64,000 bases of DNA from Halorussus caseinilyticus (GCF_029338395.1 NZ_CP119809.1:1674001-1738000), one strand, 5' to 3'; shown: positions 8,244 through 16,770, counted from the stretch's first letter. The notes: generated by a model from the letters alone, not told the origin. Made by a program: numbers and translations.

Positions 8244-8993
8244 CTAGCCCCACCAGTCGTCGTCCCAGTCGTCCTCGTCACCGGTGTCCCAGTCGTCCTC
8301 GTCACCGGTGTCCCAGTCGTCCTCGTCGTCGCCCCACCAGTCGTCGGTCTCGTTTTCGTCTCCGTCGTCCCAGTCGTCGTCCCAATCGTCGTCGTCCCAC
8401 CAGTCGTGCCAGTCGTCCTCGTCGTCGGACCCACGGGCCTCGCACTCGCCGTCGCCGGGGACCACGAACACGGTCCCGGCCGTCTCGTCGGGGGTCGCAC
8501 CCTCGCAGTCGCCTTCGGTGAACACGCTGAACGCGGTCGAGATTCGCTCGCTGTCGGAGACGTGCATCCAGCGGTCGTCGTCGGCCGGGTGGACCTGTAA
8601 CTCGGCACCGTAGGTCGCGTTTCGGTCGAAAATCGGGTCGGGCGACCACTCGTACTCCCGGCGGACCGTCCCGTTCGCGGGGACGACTTCCTCACGGCCG
8701 CTTACGTCGCCGTTCCACCACGCGACCGGTTCGAAATCGACTTCGCCCGACTCGTCGGTCTCCCTCCGGAACGGCGTGAACGACGGGAAAATCGTCCGGT
8801 CGGAGTCGGCGGGGTTCCGGTAGGTCACGGAGACGGTCGCCGTCTCGTCGTCGGTCACGTCGATTCGGCCACTCTCGAACTCGAACTTCGCGATTTCGAC
8901 ACCTTCGTCCGCCGTCGCACTGGCGGCCGGGGCCGCCAGTGCGACGCTACCGAGCGCCGCGAGGAATCCGCGGCGCGTTCGCTTTCGTTTCAT
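8244..8993 (-). CDS. Tat-exported protein with Trp/Asp-rich C-terminal tail
   Basis: A 249-residue predicted secreted protein. It opens with a Tat-like signal (KRTRRGFLAALGSVALAAPAASA). The middle (about 35-185) looks like an immunoglobulin-type beta domain (GRIDVTDDETATVSVTYRN). The last 62 residues are nearly all Asp, Glu, Gly and Trp, with 12 Trp in units such as DDWDTGDE. Part of this tail is encoded by a 24-base tandem repeat (8264-8328). The ATG at 8993 is chosen because it places the twin arginine 7 residues in. Family and ligand are unknown; a surface binding tail is a guess. Confidence 0.75.
   Translation of the reverse strand: MKRKRTRRGFLAALGSVALAAPAASATADEGVEIAKFEFESGRIDVTDDETATVSVTYRNPADSDRTIFPSFTPFRRETDESGEVDFEPVAWWNGDVSGREEVVPANGTVRREYEWSPDPIFDRNATYGAELQVHPADDDRWMHVSDSERISTAFSVFTEGDCEGATPDETAGTVFVVPGDGECEARGSDDEDDWHDWWDDDDWDDDWDDGDENETDDWWGDDEDDWDTGDEDDWDTGDEDDWDDDWWG
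8264..8328. repeat. 24-base tandem repeat (about 2.7 copies) inside a coding region
   Basis: The unit CCCAGTCGTCCTCGTCACCG plus GTGT repeats exactly at 8264-8287 and 8288-8311, with a partial third copy to 8328. It encodes the DDWDTGDE units of the tail above and preserves frame, so it can expand or contract by 8 residues. Confidence 0.9.
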
Positions 8994-9073
8994 ACCGACA
9001 CATACCAAATCCAATACCAAAAATATTACTCACGTTTCGGGGAATGCGAGCGTTCGTCGGCGTCTCGGCCGGG

Positions 9074-9442
9074 TCACGTCCGGAAACTCTCGCCACACCC
9101 GCACTCGCTGACGACGTTCGGGTTGTCCACGTGGAACCCCGCGCCCTGCAAGCCGTCTTCGTAGTCCACGACGCTCCCCTCGATGTAGTTCATGCTCGCG
9201 GGGTCCACGAACACCCGGAGGTCGTGGTGTTCGTACACCGTGTCGTCGTCTTCCGGTTCCTCGTCGAAGCGCATCCCGTACGAGAGACCCGCACACCCGC
9301 CCTGCTGGACGAACAGGCGAAGACCGGCGATGTCGGTGTCCAACTCCTCGCCTTCGAGTAGCGCGAGGGCTTCGGCGGCGGCGTCTTCCGACACCTCGAT
9401 TTTCGGCGTCGGGTTCCCGTCGGGTGCGGTATCGGTACTCAT
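9074..9442 (-). CDS. A-type iron-sulfur carrier (HesB/IscA/ErpA family)
   Basis: A 122-residue A-type carrier that receives Fe-S clusters from a scaffold and passes them to target proteins. The three ligand cysteines are C50 (QQGGCAGLSYGMRF) and C114/C116 (SECGCGESF). The region before about residue 14 is a short acidic extension, as is common in haloarchaea. It stands alone, with one copy of intergenic repeat A upstream. Confidence 0.9.
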   Translation of the reverse strand: MSTDTAPDGNPTPKIEVSEDAAAEALALLEGEELDTDIAGLRLFVQQGGCAGLSYGMRFDEEPEDDDTVYEHHDLRVFVDPASMNYIEGSVVDYEDGLQGAGFHVDNPNVVSECGCGESFRT

Positions 9443-9523
9443 ATACAGGGAGATTAGGTGTCGGGGGTGTTAATCTTGACGCCGGTTCGGACGCGTCTCC
9501 GAGCGAAGGTTTATCCGCGAAGA

Positions 9524-9633
9524 CGGGACGAACTCCCCTCGGACGCCTCGCGCGGTTCCGGGCGCGGGCGGCGCGCGGGCACTGCCCGCGCGCCGCGGGA
9601 CCGCCAGTCCGACTACCCCGAGAGGGCTGAGCC
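9524..9633. repeat. Intergenic repeat A, copy 1 (with inserted palindrome)
   Basis: This segment matches the reverse complement of 37565-37647. A shared block of about 45 bases (CCGCCAGTCCGACTACCCCG and flanks) is identical, as is a second block containing CGGACGCCTCGCGCGGTTCC. Copy 1 carries about 24 extra bases that form a near-perfect palindrome (9570-9594, 12-base arms GGCGCGCGGGCA). No open frame runs through it. Confidence 0.85.
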
Positions 9634-9654
9634 TCCGGAAACCGGTCGGCGGCG

Positions 9655-9864
9655 TTAGCTTCGCGGTTCTTCCAACTCGAAGGCCACCGTGACTTCGGCC
9701 TGATACTCGCGGTCCGGTGCGCTCGCTATCTCGACGCCCAACTCGTCCACCTCTATCCACTTGACGTTCTCCAGCGTCCGTTCGGCCCGGTCGATGGCGT
9801 CGTCCGCGGCGGCGTCGAAACTCTCGTCGCTCGTCCCGATGAGCGTGATTTTCTTGAAAACCAT
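9655..9864 (-). CDS. Dodecin, flavin-storage protein
   Basis: A 69-residue dodecin, which assembles into a hollow dodecamer that binds riboflavin or related flavins. The haloarchaeal flavin-stacking tryptophan is W36 in [16 protein letters not shown]. The start [19 protein letters not shown] and the length are typical. The TATA box at 9891-9899 lies about 31 bases before the ATG, so the leader is very short or absent. Confidence 0.93.
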   Translation of the reverse strand: MVFKKITLIGTSDESFDAAADDAIDRAERTLENVKWIEVDELGVEIASAPDREYQAEVTVAFELEEPRS

Positions 9865-9890
9865 GGTGCGTCTCGGGTACCACGTAGAGA

Positions 9891-9899
9891 CGTATAAAG
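9891..9899 (-). promoter_or_regulatory. TATA box of the dodecin gene
   Basis: On the minus strand the sequence GCTTTATACG ends about 27 bases before the ATG at 9864, the standard archaeal TATA-to-start distance, and indicates an almost leaderless transcript. Confidence 0.65.
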
Positions 9900-9928
9900 C
9901 TACGCGGCCAGCGACCCCGGCGCGAGGG

Positions 9929-9995
9929 CCGGGACTGTCGAAGTGGTCGGCAGACAGTCAGTCCGCTCGCTGTCCGGGACTGTCGAAGTGGTCGG
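9929..9995. repeat. 45-base-period duplication at the 3' end of a membrane protein gene
   Basis: The 22-base sequence beginning CCGGGACTGTCGAAGTGGTC is repeated exactly at 9929-9950 and 9974-9995. The period of 45 bases keeps frame: the residues DHFDSPG end the downstream gene, and the same seven codons recur just past its stop codon. This looks like a recent tandem duplication of the gene end. Confidence 0.85.
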
Positions 9996-10611
9996 TGAGC
10001 GCACCCACCACGTCCGAGAGGTAGGCGGTGCCCCACGCCGCGACGAGGAGACCACCTACCGTGTCGAACAGGAGGTCTTTCATGGTGTCTTCGAGTCCGA
10101 ACTGGGTGAGTATCTTGTCGCTCCCCAGTAAGGTGGCGAATCCGCCGACGCCGAACTCGATGACCTCCCAGACCACGCCGAACGCAATCACGAACAGGAG
10201 GATGAACACGAACATGAACCGCGGCGGAAAGTGAACGTCGTCGGTGTGTTCGTCCAGCGCGCGGGTGGTCGCGTAGCCGATGGCCGCGACCAGCGACGAC
10301 GACAGGGCGTGGGTCACGTGGTCCCACCACCAGAGCGTCGGGTCACGGTAGGGTCCGATGGTTCCCAGCGCGTGGAGGAACACCGCGGTCGTAATCCAGA
10401 GCGTGAGTCCGGCGTCCATCGGGATGTCGTAGTCGCGTTCGAGCATCGCCGGGAGGAACGTGACCGCGAGCGCGATGCCCGAGTTGACCACGATACCGAC
10501 GTTTCCGCGGTCGAGACCGATGGCGAGGATGCCGACGAGTCCCAACTCCATCGCTCGGGTGAGTTGCTTCTGTCGTCGCTCGGTGATGCCGAGTCGGTCG
10601 CGGACTCTCAC
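9958..10611 (-). CDS. Multi-pass membrane protein of unknown function (DUF2238/YjdF-like)
   Basis: A 217-residue integral membrane protein with about six hydrophobic segments. It has the motif WWWDHVTHALSSSLVAA near residue 95, an acidic/His loop DEHTDDVHFPPRF, and VVWEVIEFGVG. This arrangement resembles the YjdF/DUF2238 family, of unknown function. It overlaps the upstream membrane-protein gene by 4 bases and is surely co-translated with it. The 3' end carries a short duplication (9929-9995). Confidence 0.8.
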   Translation of the reverse strand: MRVRDRLGITERRQKQLTRAMELGLVGILAIGLDRGNVGIVVNSGIALAVTFLPAMLERDYDIPMDAGLTLWITTAVFLHALGTIGPYRDPTLWWWDHVTHALSSSLVAAIGYATTRALDEHTDDVHFPPRFMFVFILLFVIAFGVVWEVIEFGVGGFATLLGSDKILTQFGLEDTMKDLLFDTVGGLLVAAWGTAYLSDVVGALTDHFDSPGQRAD

Positions 10612-11216
10612 AGATTCTCACCGAGTTCGTCGGGCAGGCGCGTTTCGACACGTGCGAACCGGCGGAAGTACCATTCGAAGACGACCCCGGCCACTCCGCC
10701 GACGACGGTGGCGGCCACGAAGTCCCACATCAGTCGGTGTTCGCTCTGGAGGAACGCCGTCCCGAGATAGAGGTCCGAGAGCCACTGGACCACGGCCCAG
10801 ACGCCAGCGGTCGCTATCGTAGCGACCACGACGAACAGCACCGCGAACCAGTGGGTCATCTCGACGGGCGTGAAGACGTGCAACTCGACGGCGACGATGA
10901 GCGCCAGCGCCGCCACCGAGAGGTAGGTCGTCACCCGCGAGGTGTACGAGAGTGTCGCCAGCGCCCGGCCGAGTATCGGGAGCGCCGCGAGGACCAACAC
11001 CTCCCACGGGAGCATGACGGTCCAGTCACGGTGGACGGCGGACGGAATCAGCGCCAGTGTCGCAACGAACGCCGTGAACCCGGCCCAGAGCAAGTGTTCG
11101 TCGAGTACCTCCTCGGCCGCGACGAGTGCGAGGAACGCGACGAGTGCCCACCCGAGTCCGGCGTTCACGCGCTCGTCTTCTACAACCCGGTCGAGCGTGC
11201 CCGCGCGACGTGCCAT
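10608..11216 (-). CDS. Membrane protein of unknown function, paired with the downstream DUF2238-like gene
   Basis: A 202-residue protein with about six hydrophobic segments (for example GLGWALVAFLALVAAEEVL and HWFAVLFVVVATIATAGVWAV) and short charged loops. I do not recognise a family. Its stop codon overlaps the start of the next gene by 4 bases, so the two probably work together. A TATA-like sequence (TTTCTTATC on the minus strand, 11241-11249) lies about 28 bases before the ATG. Confidence 0.75.
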   Translation of the reverse strand: MARRAGTLDRVVEDERVNAGLGWALVAFLALVAAEEVLDEHLLWAGFTAFVATLALIPSAVHRDWTVMLPWEVLVLAALPILGRALATLSYTSRVTTYLSVAALALIVAVELHVFTPVEMTHWFAVLFVVVATIATAGVWAVVQWLSDLYLGTAFLQSEHRLMWDFVAATVVGGVAGVVFEWYFRRFARVETRLPDELGENL

Positions 11217-11324
11217 GTCGTGGCGTAGACAACCGGGGATAAGAAAGGTTCGGGTGTCGAGACGAACTCTCTGCAGGTAGCGCCGGAGTCGTCGGCGTTT
11301 CGCGGATGGTCACCGACCCGAAAC

Positions 11325-12350
11325 TCACGGGAGCGGATACACCACGTAGACCAGCGTGTAGGTCAGCGCGGCCACGCTGACGGCTGTGAGACCGGTTATC
11401 ACCCACGTCACGGCCTCGTGAAAATCCGCCGACATCATCGGCCGCGAGGGAAGCAGGTTCGGTGCGACCCCGACCGCACCGACCGCCAAAATCGAGAACA
11501 CGAAGTGGTAGGACACCTCCATCGTCGGCGCGGGCATCGCCACCGCCGCGATAGCGTAGGCGACTCCGAACGCCGCGCGCGTGTCCACGTGCGAGAGGAC
11601 CCGGCGGTCGGTCGCGCGGAGGTAGACGTACCCCGCGAGCCAAATCGTCCCCAGTTCGACGCCGAACACCGCCAGCAGGTTGAGCGTCGGGTCCGACAGG
11701 AGGACGACGCGTTCGGTCAGGAGTCGGAAGTCCAGCGGGTAGAGGAACCGCGGCGGCGCGCCGGTGAACACGTCGCCGAACGGGTGAGTGAGCAGGCCGA
11801 CCAGCGCCGCGGCGAACACCGCCCGCGGTCCGAAGTCGGTCGCGCGCGAGGCGACGGCGGCGACGGCGAGACCCGCGACGAGGAACGCGAGCATGACCGC
11901 GCCACCGAGCAGGCCGCTCTCGACGTACGCGACGGCGGCGAGTCCGGTCACGAGCGAGACGGCGACGAGTCGTGACCAGTTGCCCGCCGTGGCGTCGGCG
12001 AGGCGGGGGTCGTCGGTCACGTTGCCGCCGTCGGTGGCGTAGGTACGATTACCGCCGCGGCCGACGACGCTCGCGGCGAAGGCTACCGCCGCGATGACAC
12101 CGACGACGAGCGAGTGGGTCACGGCCCGGTGGACGACGTGGGAACTCGACCAGAACGCGTCGGTCATGGTCCAGACGCTCGCGAGACCCACCTGCGCCAG
12201 TCCGAACACCGCGTAGAGCATGTCTACGTCGGGGACCGCCGCGAACGCGCCCGCGACCAGACCGAACGCCAGCGCGCGCTCTCGGGACCACCACCGCGCC
12301 GTCACCGCGGTAGCGACGGCGAACGCCAGCATCGCGTGGCCGACCATCAT
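11325..12350 (-). CDS. Membrane-bound metal-dependent hydrolase (YdjM family)
   Basis: A 341-residue membrane protein of the YdjM/metal-dependent hydrolase family. The family pattern of scattered His and Asp is seen: MMVGHAMLAF at the start, AVPDVDMLYAVFG, SSHVVHRAVTHSLVVG and LLTHPFGDVFTG. About ten hydrophobic segments follow. Two adjacent ATGs (12350, 12347) are possible; the TATA box at 12374-12381 favours 12350. The substrate is unknown. A shorter relative is encoded at 42833-43435. Confidence 0.8.
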   Translation of the reverse strand: MMVGHAMLAFAVATAVTARWWSRERALAFGLVAGAFAAVPDVDMLYAVFGLAQVGLASVWTMTDAFWSSSHVVHRAVTHSLVVGVIAAVAFAASVVGRGGNRTYATDGGNVTDDPRLADATAGNWSRLVAVSLVTGLAAVAYVESGLLGGAVMLAFLVAGLAVAAVASRATDFGPRAVFAAALVGLLTHPFGDVFTGAPPRFLYPLDFRLLTERVVLLSDPTLNLLAVFGVELGTIWLAGYVYLRATDRRVLSHVDTRAAFGVAYAIAAVAMPAPTMEVSYHFVFSILAVGAVGVAPNLLPSRPMMSADFHEAVTWVITGLTAVSVAALTYTLVYVVYPLP

Positions 12351-12373
12351 GGATACGACCGTTGACGCTCGGG

Positions 12374-12381
12374 AGATATAA
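12374..12381 (-). promoter_or_regulatory. TATA box of the YdjM-family gene
   Basis: CTTATATC on the minus strand lies about 27 bases before the ATG at 12350, predicting a leaderless transcript and supporting that start. Confidence 0.6.
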
Positions 12382-12540
12382 GCCTCTCCCCCCGTGAGAG
12401 TGATTCTCAGTGACGACGGGCGAGTGGGACAGCGTTTTCGTCTGGGTTGCGACGAGAGGCTGGGATAGGAATCCTCGAAAAATCTCGTTCCGTTCAAAGG
12501 AAATCAGAATATTGCTCGAAGTCCGAAGACGGTACCGTGC

Positions 12541-12576
12541 CGAGGACGGCCGCGGCACACGCCGCGGCCGTCTTCG
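12541..12576 (-). terminator. Hairpin downstream of the PHB-depolymerase-like pair
   Basis: Twelve-base arms GACGGCCGCGGC and GCCGCGGCCGTC with an ACAC loop sit 25 bases past the stop at 12602 on the minus strand. A T-rich stretch follows at about 12475-12515. It probably ends the two-gene transcript. Confidence 0.55.
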
Positions 12577-12601
12577 ACAGCGACCTACCGTCCGGCGCGC
12601 T

Positions 12602-14077
12602 TCAGCAACTGTCCACGATTTCGTAGTAGCCCTCCGAGGTCTCTTTCAGCGTCGTGGTCTCGAAGGTGTTGTACAGGCCCATGTTCTGGTCGGAGCCTTC
12701 GGCGTAGGCGTAGCTTCCGTCGGTCCACGCCCGACCGTTCTGGACGTGCGAGTAGTTGTCGTCGGTGCCGCAGTAGCCCTCGAAGCTCCCGCCGCCGACC
12801 GAAACCGTCACCGAGTCGGTGTCGGTCGCGCCCGCGTCGTCGGTCACGGTCAGCGTGACGGTGTAGTCTCCCGAGGAACTGTAACTGTGGCTGGCGGTCT
12901 GCCCGGTCGCGGTCGCATCGTCGCCGAAGTCCCACTCGTAGGAGGCGATGGACCCGTCGGAGTCCGACGAGTTCGACCCGTCGAACGAGACCGTCTCGTC
13001 CACCGCGGGGTCGGTCGGGTTGGCGCTCGCGGAAGCGGTCGGGGCCGCGTTGTCGTCGTCGCCGCCGCCCGAACTGCCGTCGAGGGTGAACCGACTGAAG
13101 AAGTCCCAGATGATTTGGCTGGCGTCGGGACCGCCCGGCGCGGTGTAGGACCCGCCGGAGGCACCGCCGGACCACGCGTGGCCCATGCCATCGACCTTGT
13201 ACTTCTCGACCCAGACGGTTCCGGCGTCGTCGGCGTACTTCTTCCGGGTGTAACTCAAACTGTCGCCCGACCCGTTTATCGTCTCGTCGGCGGTGTAGTC
13301 CAGATTGTCGTCGTCGGTGCCGTCGAGTGCGAGGTCGTTGGTGACGGTCGCTCGCTCGGTCTCCTCGTCGCCGTTACAGGGGTAGACCGTGTAGTCGTCG
13401 GTGCCGTGGAACACGATGGTCGGCACCGGCCGGGTGATACCGTGCTGTTCCATCCGGTCGTAGGCGTGTTGACCCTCCTCGGACGGGGACGGACCCGAAC
13501 TACAACTGGACATGTACATCGACCCGTCCGATTGGGTCTCGGCCACGTCGTACATCAGACCGGAGTGGACCCCGCCCGCGGCGAACACGTCGGCGTACTC
13601 CACGACGAGGTTCGGGACGAACGCCGCGCCCGCCGAGAATCCGGCGGCGTAGACCCGCGAATCGTCGATAGCGTGGTCGCCTTTCACTTGGTCCACCATG
13701 CCCTTGATGAGCGCGAGTTCGCCGTTGCCCCGCGTCGTGTTGGCGTCGTTGAACCACTGCCAGCACTCGTTGAAGTTGGCGCTGGTGGTCTGGTCGGGGT
13801 AGATGACTACGAAGCCCTCTTGCTCGGCGACCTGATTCATCTGGGTCTCGTCTTTGAACCCGTCGGGACTCTGGGTACACCCGTGGAGCATCACCACCAG
13901 CGGAAGTTGCGTCGAACCGTCGGCCACGGTCGGGACGTACTTGGTGTAGGTCCGACCGCTGTAGGTCTCGGAAGTGTAACTTCCGGCCGCGCCCGCGGCG
14001 ACTCCGGCGAACGCCGCCGCGCCCGCCGCGCTTCCGAGCGACTTCAGCAGGGTGCGTCGTTGCATCTCCATCGTCAC
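12602..14077 (-). CDS. Extracellular PHB-depolymerase-type esterase with PKD and substrate-binding domains
   Basis: A 491-residue Tat-exported hydrolase of the PHB depolymerase (type 2 / LpqC) family. In order: Tat signal QRRTLLKSLGSAAGAAAFAG; catalytic alpha/beta-hydrolase domain with oxyanion HGCTQS, nucleophile S148 (AGFSAGAAF), acid in VFHGTDDYTV and His in DGMGHAWSGG; a PKD domain (about 345-425); and a C-terminal Cys-bracketed domain (CGTDDNYSHV ... GSDQNMGLYN). The last domain matches the polymer-binding domain of bacterial secreted PHB depolymerases, suggesting transfer from bacteria. The GTG start overlaps the upstream stop as GTGA; an ATG at 14071 is an alternative. Confidence 0.88.
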   Translation of the reverse strand: MTMEMQRRTLLKSLGSAAGAAAFAGVAAGAAGSYTSETYSGRTYTKYVPTVADGSTQLPLVVMLHGCTQSPDGFKDETQMNQVAEQEGFVVIYPDQTTSANFNECWQWFNDANTTRGNGELALIKGMVDQVKGDHAIDDSRVYAAGFSAGAAFVPNLVVEYADVFAAGGVHSGLMYDVAETQSDGSMYMSSCSSGPSPSEEGQHAYDRMEQHGITRPVPTIVFHGTDDYTVYPCNGDEETERATVTNDLALDGTDDDNLDYTADETINGSGDSLSYTRKKYADDAGTVWVEKYKVDGMGHAWSGGASGGSYTAPGGPDASQIIWDFFSRFTLDGSSGGGDDDNAAPTASASANPTDPAVDETVSFDGSNSSDSDGSIASYEWDFGDDATATGQTASHSYSSSGDYTVTLTVTDDAGATDTDSVTVSVGGGSFEGYCGTDDNYSHVQNGRAWTDGSYAYAEGSDQNMGLYNTFETTTLKETSEGYYEIVDSC

Positions 14078-15066
14078 TCACTCCGCGTCCAGCCTTTGAA
14101 GAAGTCCCACATGATTTGGCTGGCGTTGGGACCGCCCGGCGCGGTGTACTCGCCGCCCGAGGCACCGCCGGACCATGCGTGGCCCATGCCGTCGACCATC
14201 CACTTCTCGACCATCGACCGGCCGTTCTCGTCGTGATACTCGTAGGAGGTGTAACTGTAGGAGTCCGAGTAGCCGTCGTTCACCGCGTCGGCGTCGTAGT
14301 CCATCCCGTCGTCGTCGGTGTCGTCGGTGGCGAGGTCGTTGGTCTGGGTCGCCTGTTCCGTGGCCTGATGGCCGTTGATAGGGTAGACCGTGGTGTCGTC
14401 GGTGCCGTGGAACACGATGGTCGGGAGGTTGCTCGTGATGCCGTAGTCCTCCATCGCTTCGTAGGCTTGCGTCCCTTGGTCCTGCGGGTCGGGACCGCCG
14501 TAGGTCATCGCCATCGTGCCGCCGTAGGAGGTTTCGGCCGCGTCGTACTCCAGTCCGGAGTGGATGCCGCCCGCGGCGTAGATGTCTGCGTACTCCGCGA
14601 GCATGTTGGGGACCATCGCCGCACCCGCCGAGAGACCCGCGATGTAGACCCGCTCGGGGTCCAACCCTTCGGCCTCGACGGTCTCTTGGGTCATCCCGGC
14701 GATGACCGCGGCCTCGCCGTCGCCGCGGGTGGTGTTCGCGTCGTAGTACCAGTTCCAGCACTGGTAGGTGTTTCTGGCGTTGTACTGGTCGGGGTAGATG
14801 ACGGCGAAGCCCTCGCGGTCGGCCACCGCGTTCATCTGGGTCTCCTCGCGGAACTGGTCTGCGGTCTGGGAACACCCGTGGAGCATCACCACGAGGGGGT
14901 CGCCAGCGCCGACCCCATCCGGAACGTACTTCCAGTAGTCGAAACCGCTGTAGTAGTGGTTCGTGTACGACCCAGAGGCCGCGGCAGTGCCAGCACTGCC
15001 GAGGACGGTTGCCGCACCGACTGCGCTTCCGGCCGATTTGAGGAACGTTCGTCTATCGTAGTTCAT
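14074..15066 (-). CDS. PHB-depolymerase-type esterase, catalytic domain only
   Basis: A 330-residue paralogue of the downstream gene. It has Tat signal YDRRTFLKSAGSAVGA, oxyanion HGCSQT, nucleophile S146 (AGLSAGAAM), acid in VFHGTDDTTV and His in DGMGHAWSGG. It ends right after the catalytic domain and lacks the PKD and binding domains. The pair may divide labour: an anchored enzyme that binds polymer and a soluble one that works on oligomers (inference). The ATG at 15066 is chosen because the twin arginine then lies at residues 5-6. The stop overlaps the next gene's start. Confidence 0.87.
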   Translation of the reverse strand: MNYDRRTFLKSAGSAVGAATVLGSAGTAAASGSYTNHYYSGFDYWKYVPDGVGAGDPLVVMLHGCSQTADQFREETQMNAVADREGFAVIYPDQYNARNTYQCWNWYYDANTTRGDGEAAVIAGMTQETVEAEGLDPERVYIAGLSAGAAMVPNMLAEYADIYAAGGIHSGLEYDAAETSYGGTMAMTYGGPDPQDQGTQAYEAMEDYGITSNLPTIVFHGTDDTTVYPINGHQATEQATQTNDLATDDTDDDGMDYDADAVNDGYSDSYSYTSYEYHDENGRSMVEKWMVDGMGHAWSGGASGGEYTAPGGPNASQIMWDFFKGWTRSE

Positions 15067-15226
15067 GACGTGACACGAGGTACCACGTATCGAACGATAA
15101 TCTAACCATAGGTTAATATGTAAATACAAACCAAATACCTAAAACAAATAATACGCTCGGCGCGATGCCGCGGAAACGGTCGCCCGACACCAGCGGATTT
15201 ATCCACCAGTTGGGGCAAGTGCGCCC

Positions 15227-16768
15227 GTGGCTTCCGATTCGAACCGGGCCGACGACCCCGCGGAGGCGCGCCTCGAAGACGCCCTAGAGCGAGTCGCCCA
15301 CGGCGCGACCGTCTCGGTACCGGCCATTCTGGTCCAGCGAGGGTTGACGCTGGCGTTCACCGCCATCCTGACCAACGGATTCGCGGCGAGTTCCTACGGG
15401 GCGTTCGCGCTGGCGCGACGACTCCAGCGGTTCCTCCTCCGACTCACGCTCGGATTCCGGAGCGGTTTGAGCCGATTTCTGCCCAACGCGGCGTCGGACG
15501 ACGAGCGTGACGCCCTCGCCACGTTTGCGAGTCTGCTGTTGGTCGGGGTCGCCACCGCGTTCGGGGTCGCGCTGTTCGCGGCCGCACCGCTCGTGACCGA
15601 GGCGGCCAACGAGGGACCGACGTTTCGACTCCTCCTGCGCGTGTTCGCGGTCGGACTCCCCGCGGGAGTGTGGCTGTTCACCGTCACCGAGGTTCTCCGA
15701 GGCATCGAAGCGGTCGGCCCGCTGAACCTCGCGCTCCGGGTCGGCTTTCCGACCGCGCAACTGGTCGTCGGTGCAATCGCTACCTACGTGTTCGAGGACC
15801 TCGCGGTGGCCGCGGTTGGCGTCTTGGCCGCCATGGGACTGGTCGGGGTCGCGGCCGCGATTTGGCTGGTCCGCGAACGCGGGTTCCGACCGCGACTCCG
15901 CGGGGCCGAGGCACGCCGACTCCGCCGGAAGTACCTGCGGTTCACGCTCCCGCTTTTCCTCGGCGGGTTCGCCACGACGACCCAGCGACTCGGCTTCTAC
16001 CCGCTCATCGCGGTGTTCCTGTCGAGCGTCGCCGGCGGGGTGTTCGCGGTCGGAGTCCTGTTGGGCACGCTGGTCCGACTGCCCCTGATGGGCATCAACC
16101 AGTTCATCCCGCCGGTCGCGGCGGCGCTCAACGAGGAGGACCACCGCGAGGCGCTGAAACGACTCTACCACGTCACGAGCAGACTCGTGCTAATCGGTGT
16201 CACCGCGCTCTCGATTCCGGTCGTGGTCTACCGGGAAGCGGTGATGGGACTGTTCGGCCCGACGTTCGTCAAGTACGCGCCGCTCCTGCCGGGGTTCATC
16301 GTCGCGCAGTACGCGGCCTGCGCCGCTGGAAGCGTCGGTATCCTGCTGACGATGACCGACAACCAGCGGGCGCTACTCGTGGTCAACGTCGTGATTACCG
16401 CGTTTCTAGCCGTGACCGCGATTCCGCTCACGAGGCGATTCGGGTTGGCGGGGTTGGTCGCGGGTTACGTCCTGATGCTCACGGTGAACAACGGGCTAGA
16501 GGTGGCGGTGCTGTACTATCTCGAAGGACTTCAACCGTTCACGCGACTCCACGCCAAACCCCTCGTCGCGGCGATACCGCTGGCGGCGGTCGCTCTCGGC
16601 GTCAAAGCCGCGGTTTCGGGGGCCGCCGCTCCGGTCGTCGGGAGCGTAGCGGGACTAGTCGCGTACGCCAAGTCGCTCCAACTGCTCGGGTTCACGCAAG
16701 TCGAGCGACGACTCGGCGCGACGCTGGTCAGTCGGTATCGAGAGGCGTTGGCCGACGCCCGAGGGTGA
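15227..16768 (+). CDS. Oligosaccharide flippase (MOP/PST superfamily)
   Basis: A 513-residue polytopic protein with about 14 hydrophobic segments. It has the N-terminal amphipathic segment and first helices typical of Wzx-like flippases (GATVSVPAILVQRGLTLAFT) and the central loop GFATTTQRLGFYPLIAVFLSS. It would move lipid-linked glycans across the membrane for N-glycosylation or exopolysaccharide assembly. The GTG at 15227 is the only plausible start. It stands apart from the glycan operon at 57-64 kb. The following gene is convergent, 2 bases away. Confidence 0.85.
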   Translation: MASDSNRADDPAEARLEDALERVAHGATVSVPAILVQRGLTLAFTAILTNGFAASSYGAFALARRLQRFLLRLTLGFRSGLSRFLPNAASDDERDALATFASLLLVGVATAFGVALFAAAPLVTEAANEGPTFRLLLRVFAVGLPAGVWLFTVTEVLRGIEAVGPLNLALRVGFPTAQLVVGAIATYVFEDLAVAAVGVLAAMGLVGVAAAIWLVRERGFRPRLRGAEARRLRRKYLRFTLPLFLGGFATTTQRLGFYPLIAVFLSSVAGGVFAVGVLLGTLVRLPLMGINQFIPPVAAALNEEDHREALKRLYHVTSRLVLIGVTALSIPVVVYREAVMGLFGPTFVKYAPLLPGFIVAQYAACAAGSVGILLTMTDNQRALLVVNVVITAFLAVTAIPLTRRFGLAGLVAGYVLMLTVNNGLEVAVLYYLEGLQPFTRLHAKPLVAAIPLAAVALGVKAAVSGAAAPVVGSVAGLVAYAKSLQLLGFTQVERRLGATLVSRYREALADARG

Positions 16769-16770
16769 GA

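Noticed and set aside
8264-8328. Possible CRISPR-like array
   Set aside because: The 24-base units are direct tandem repeats without spacers, lie in a coding frame and encode DDWDTGDE units.
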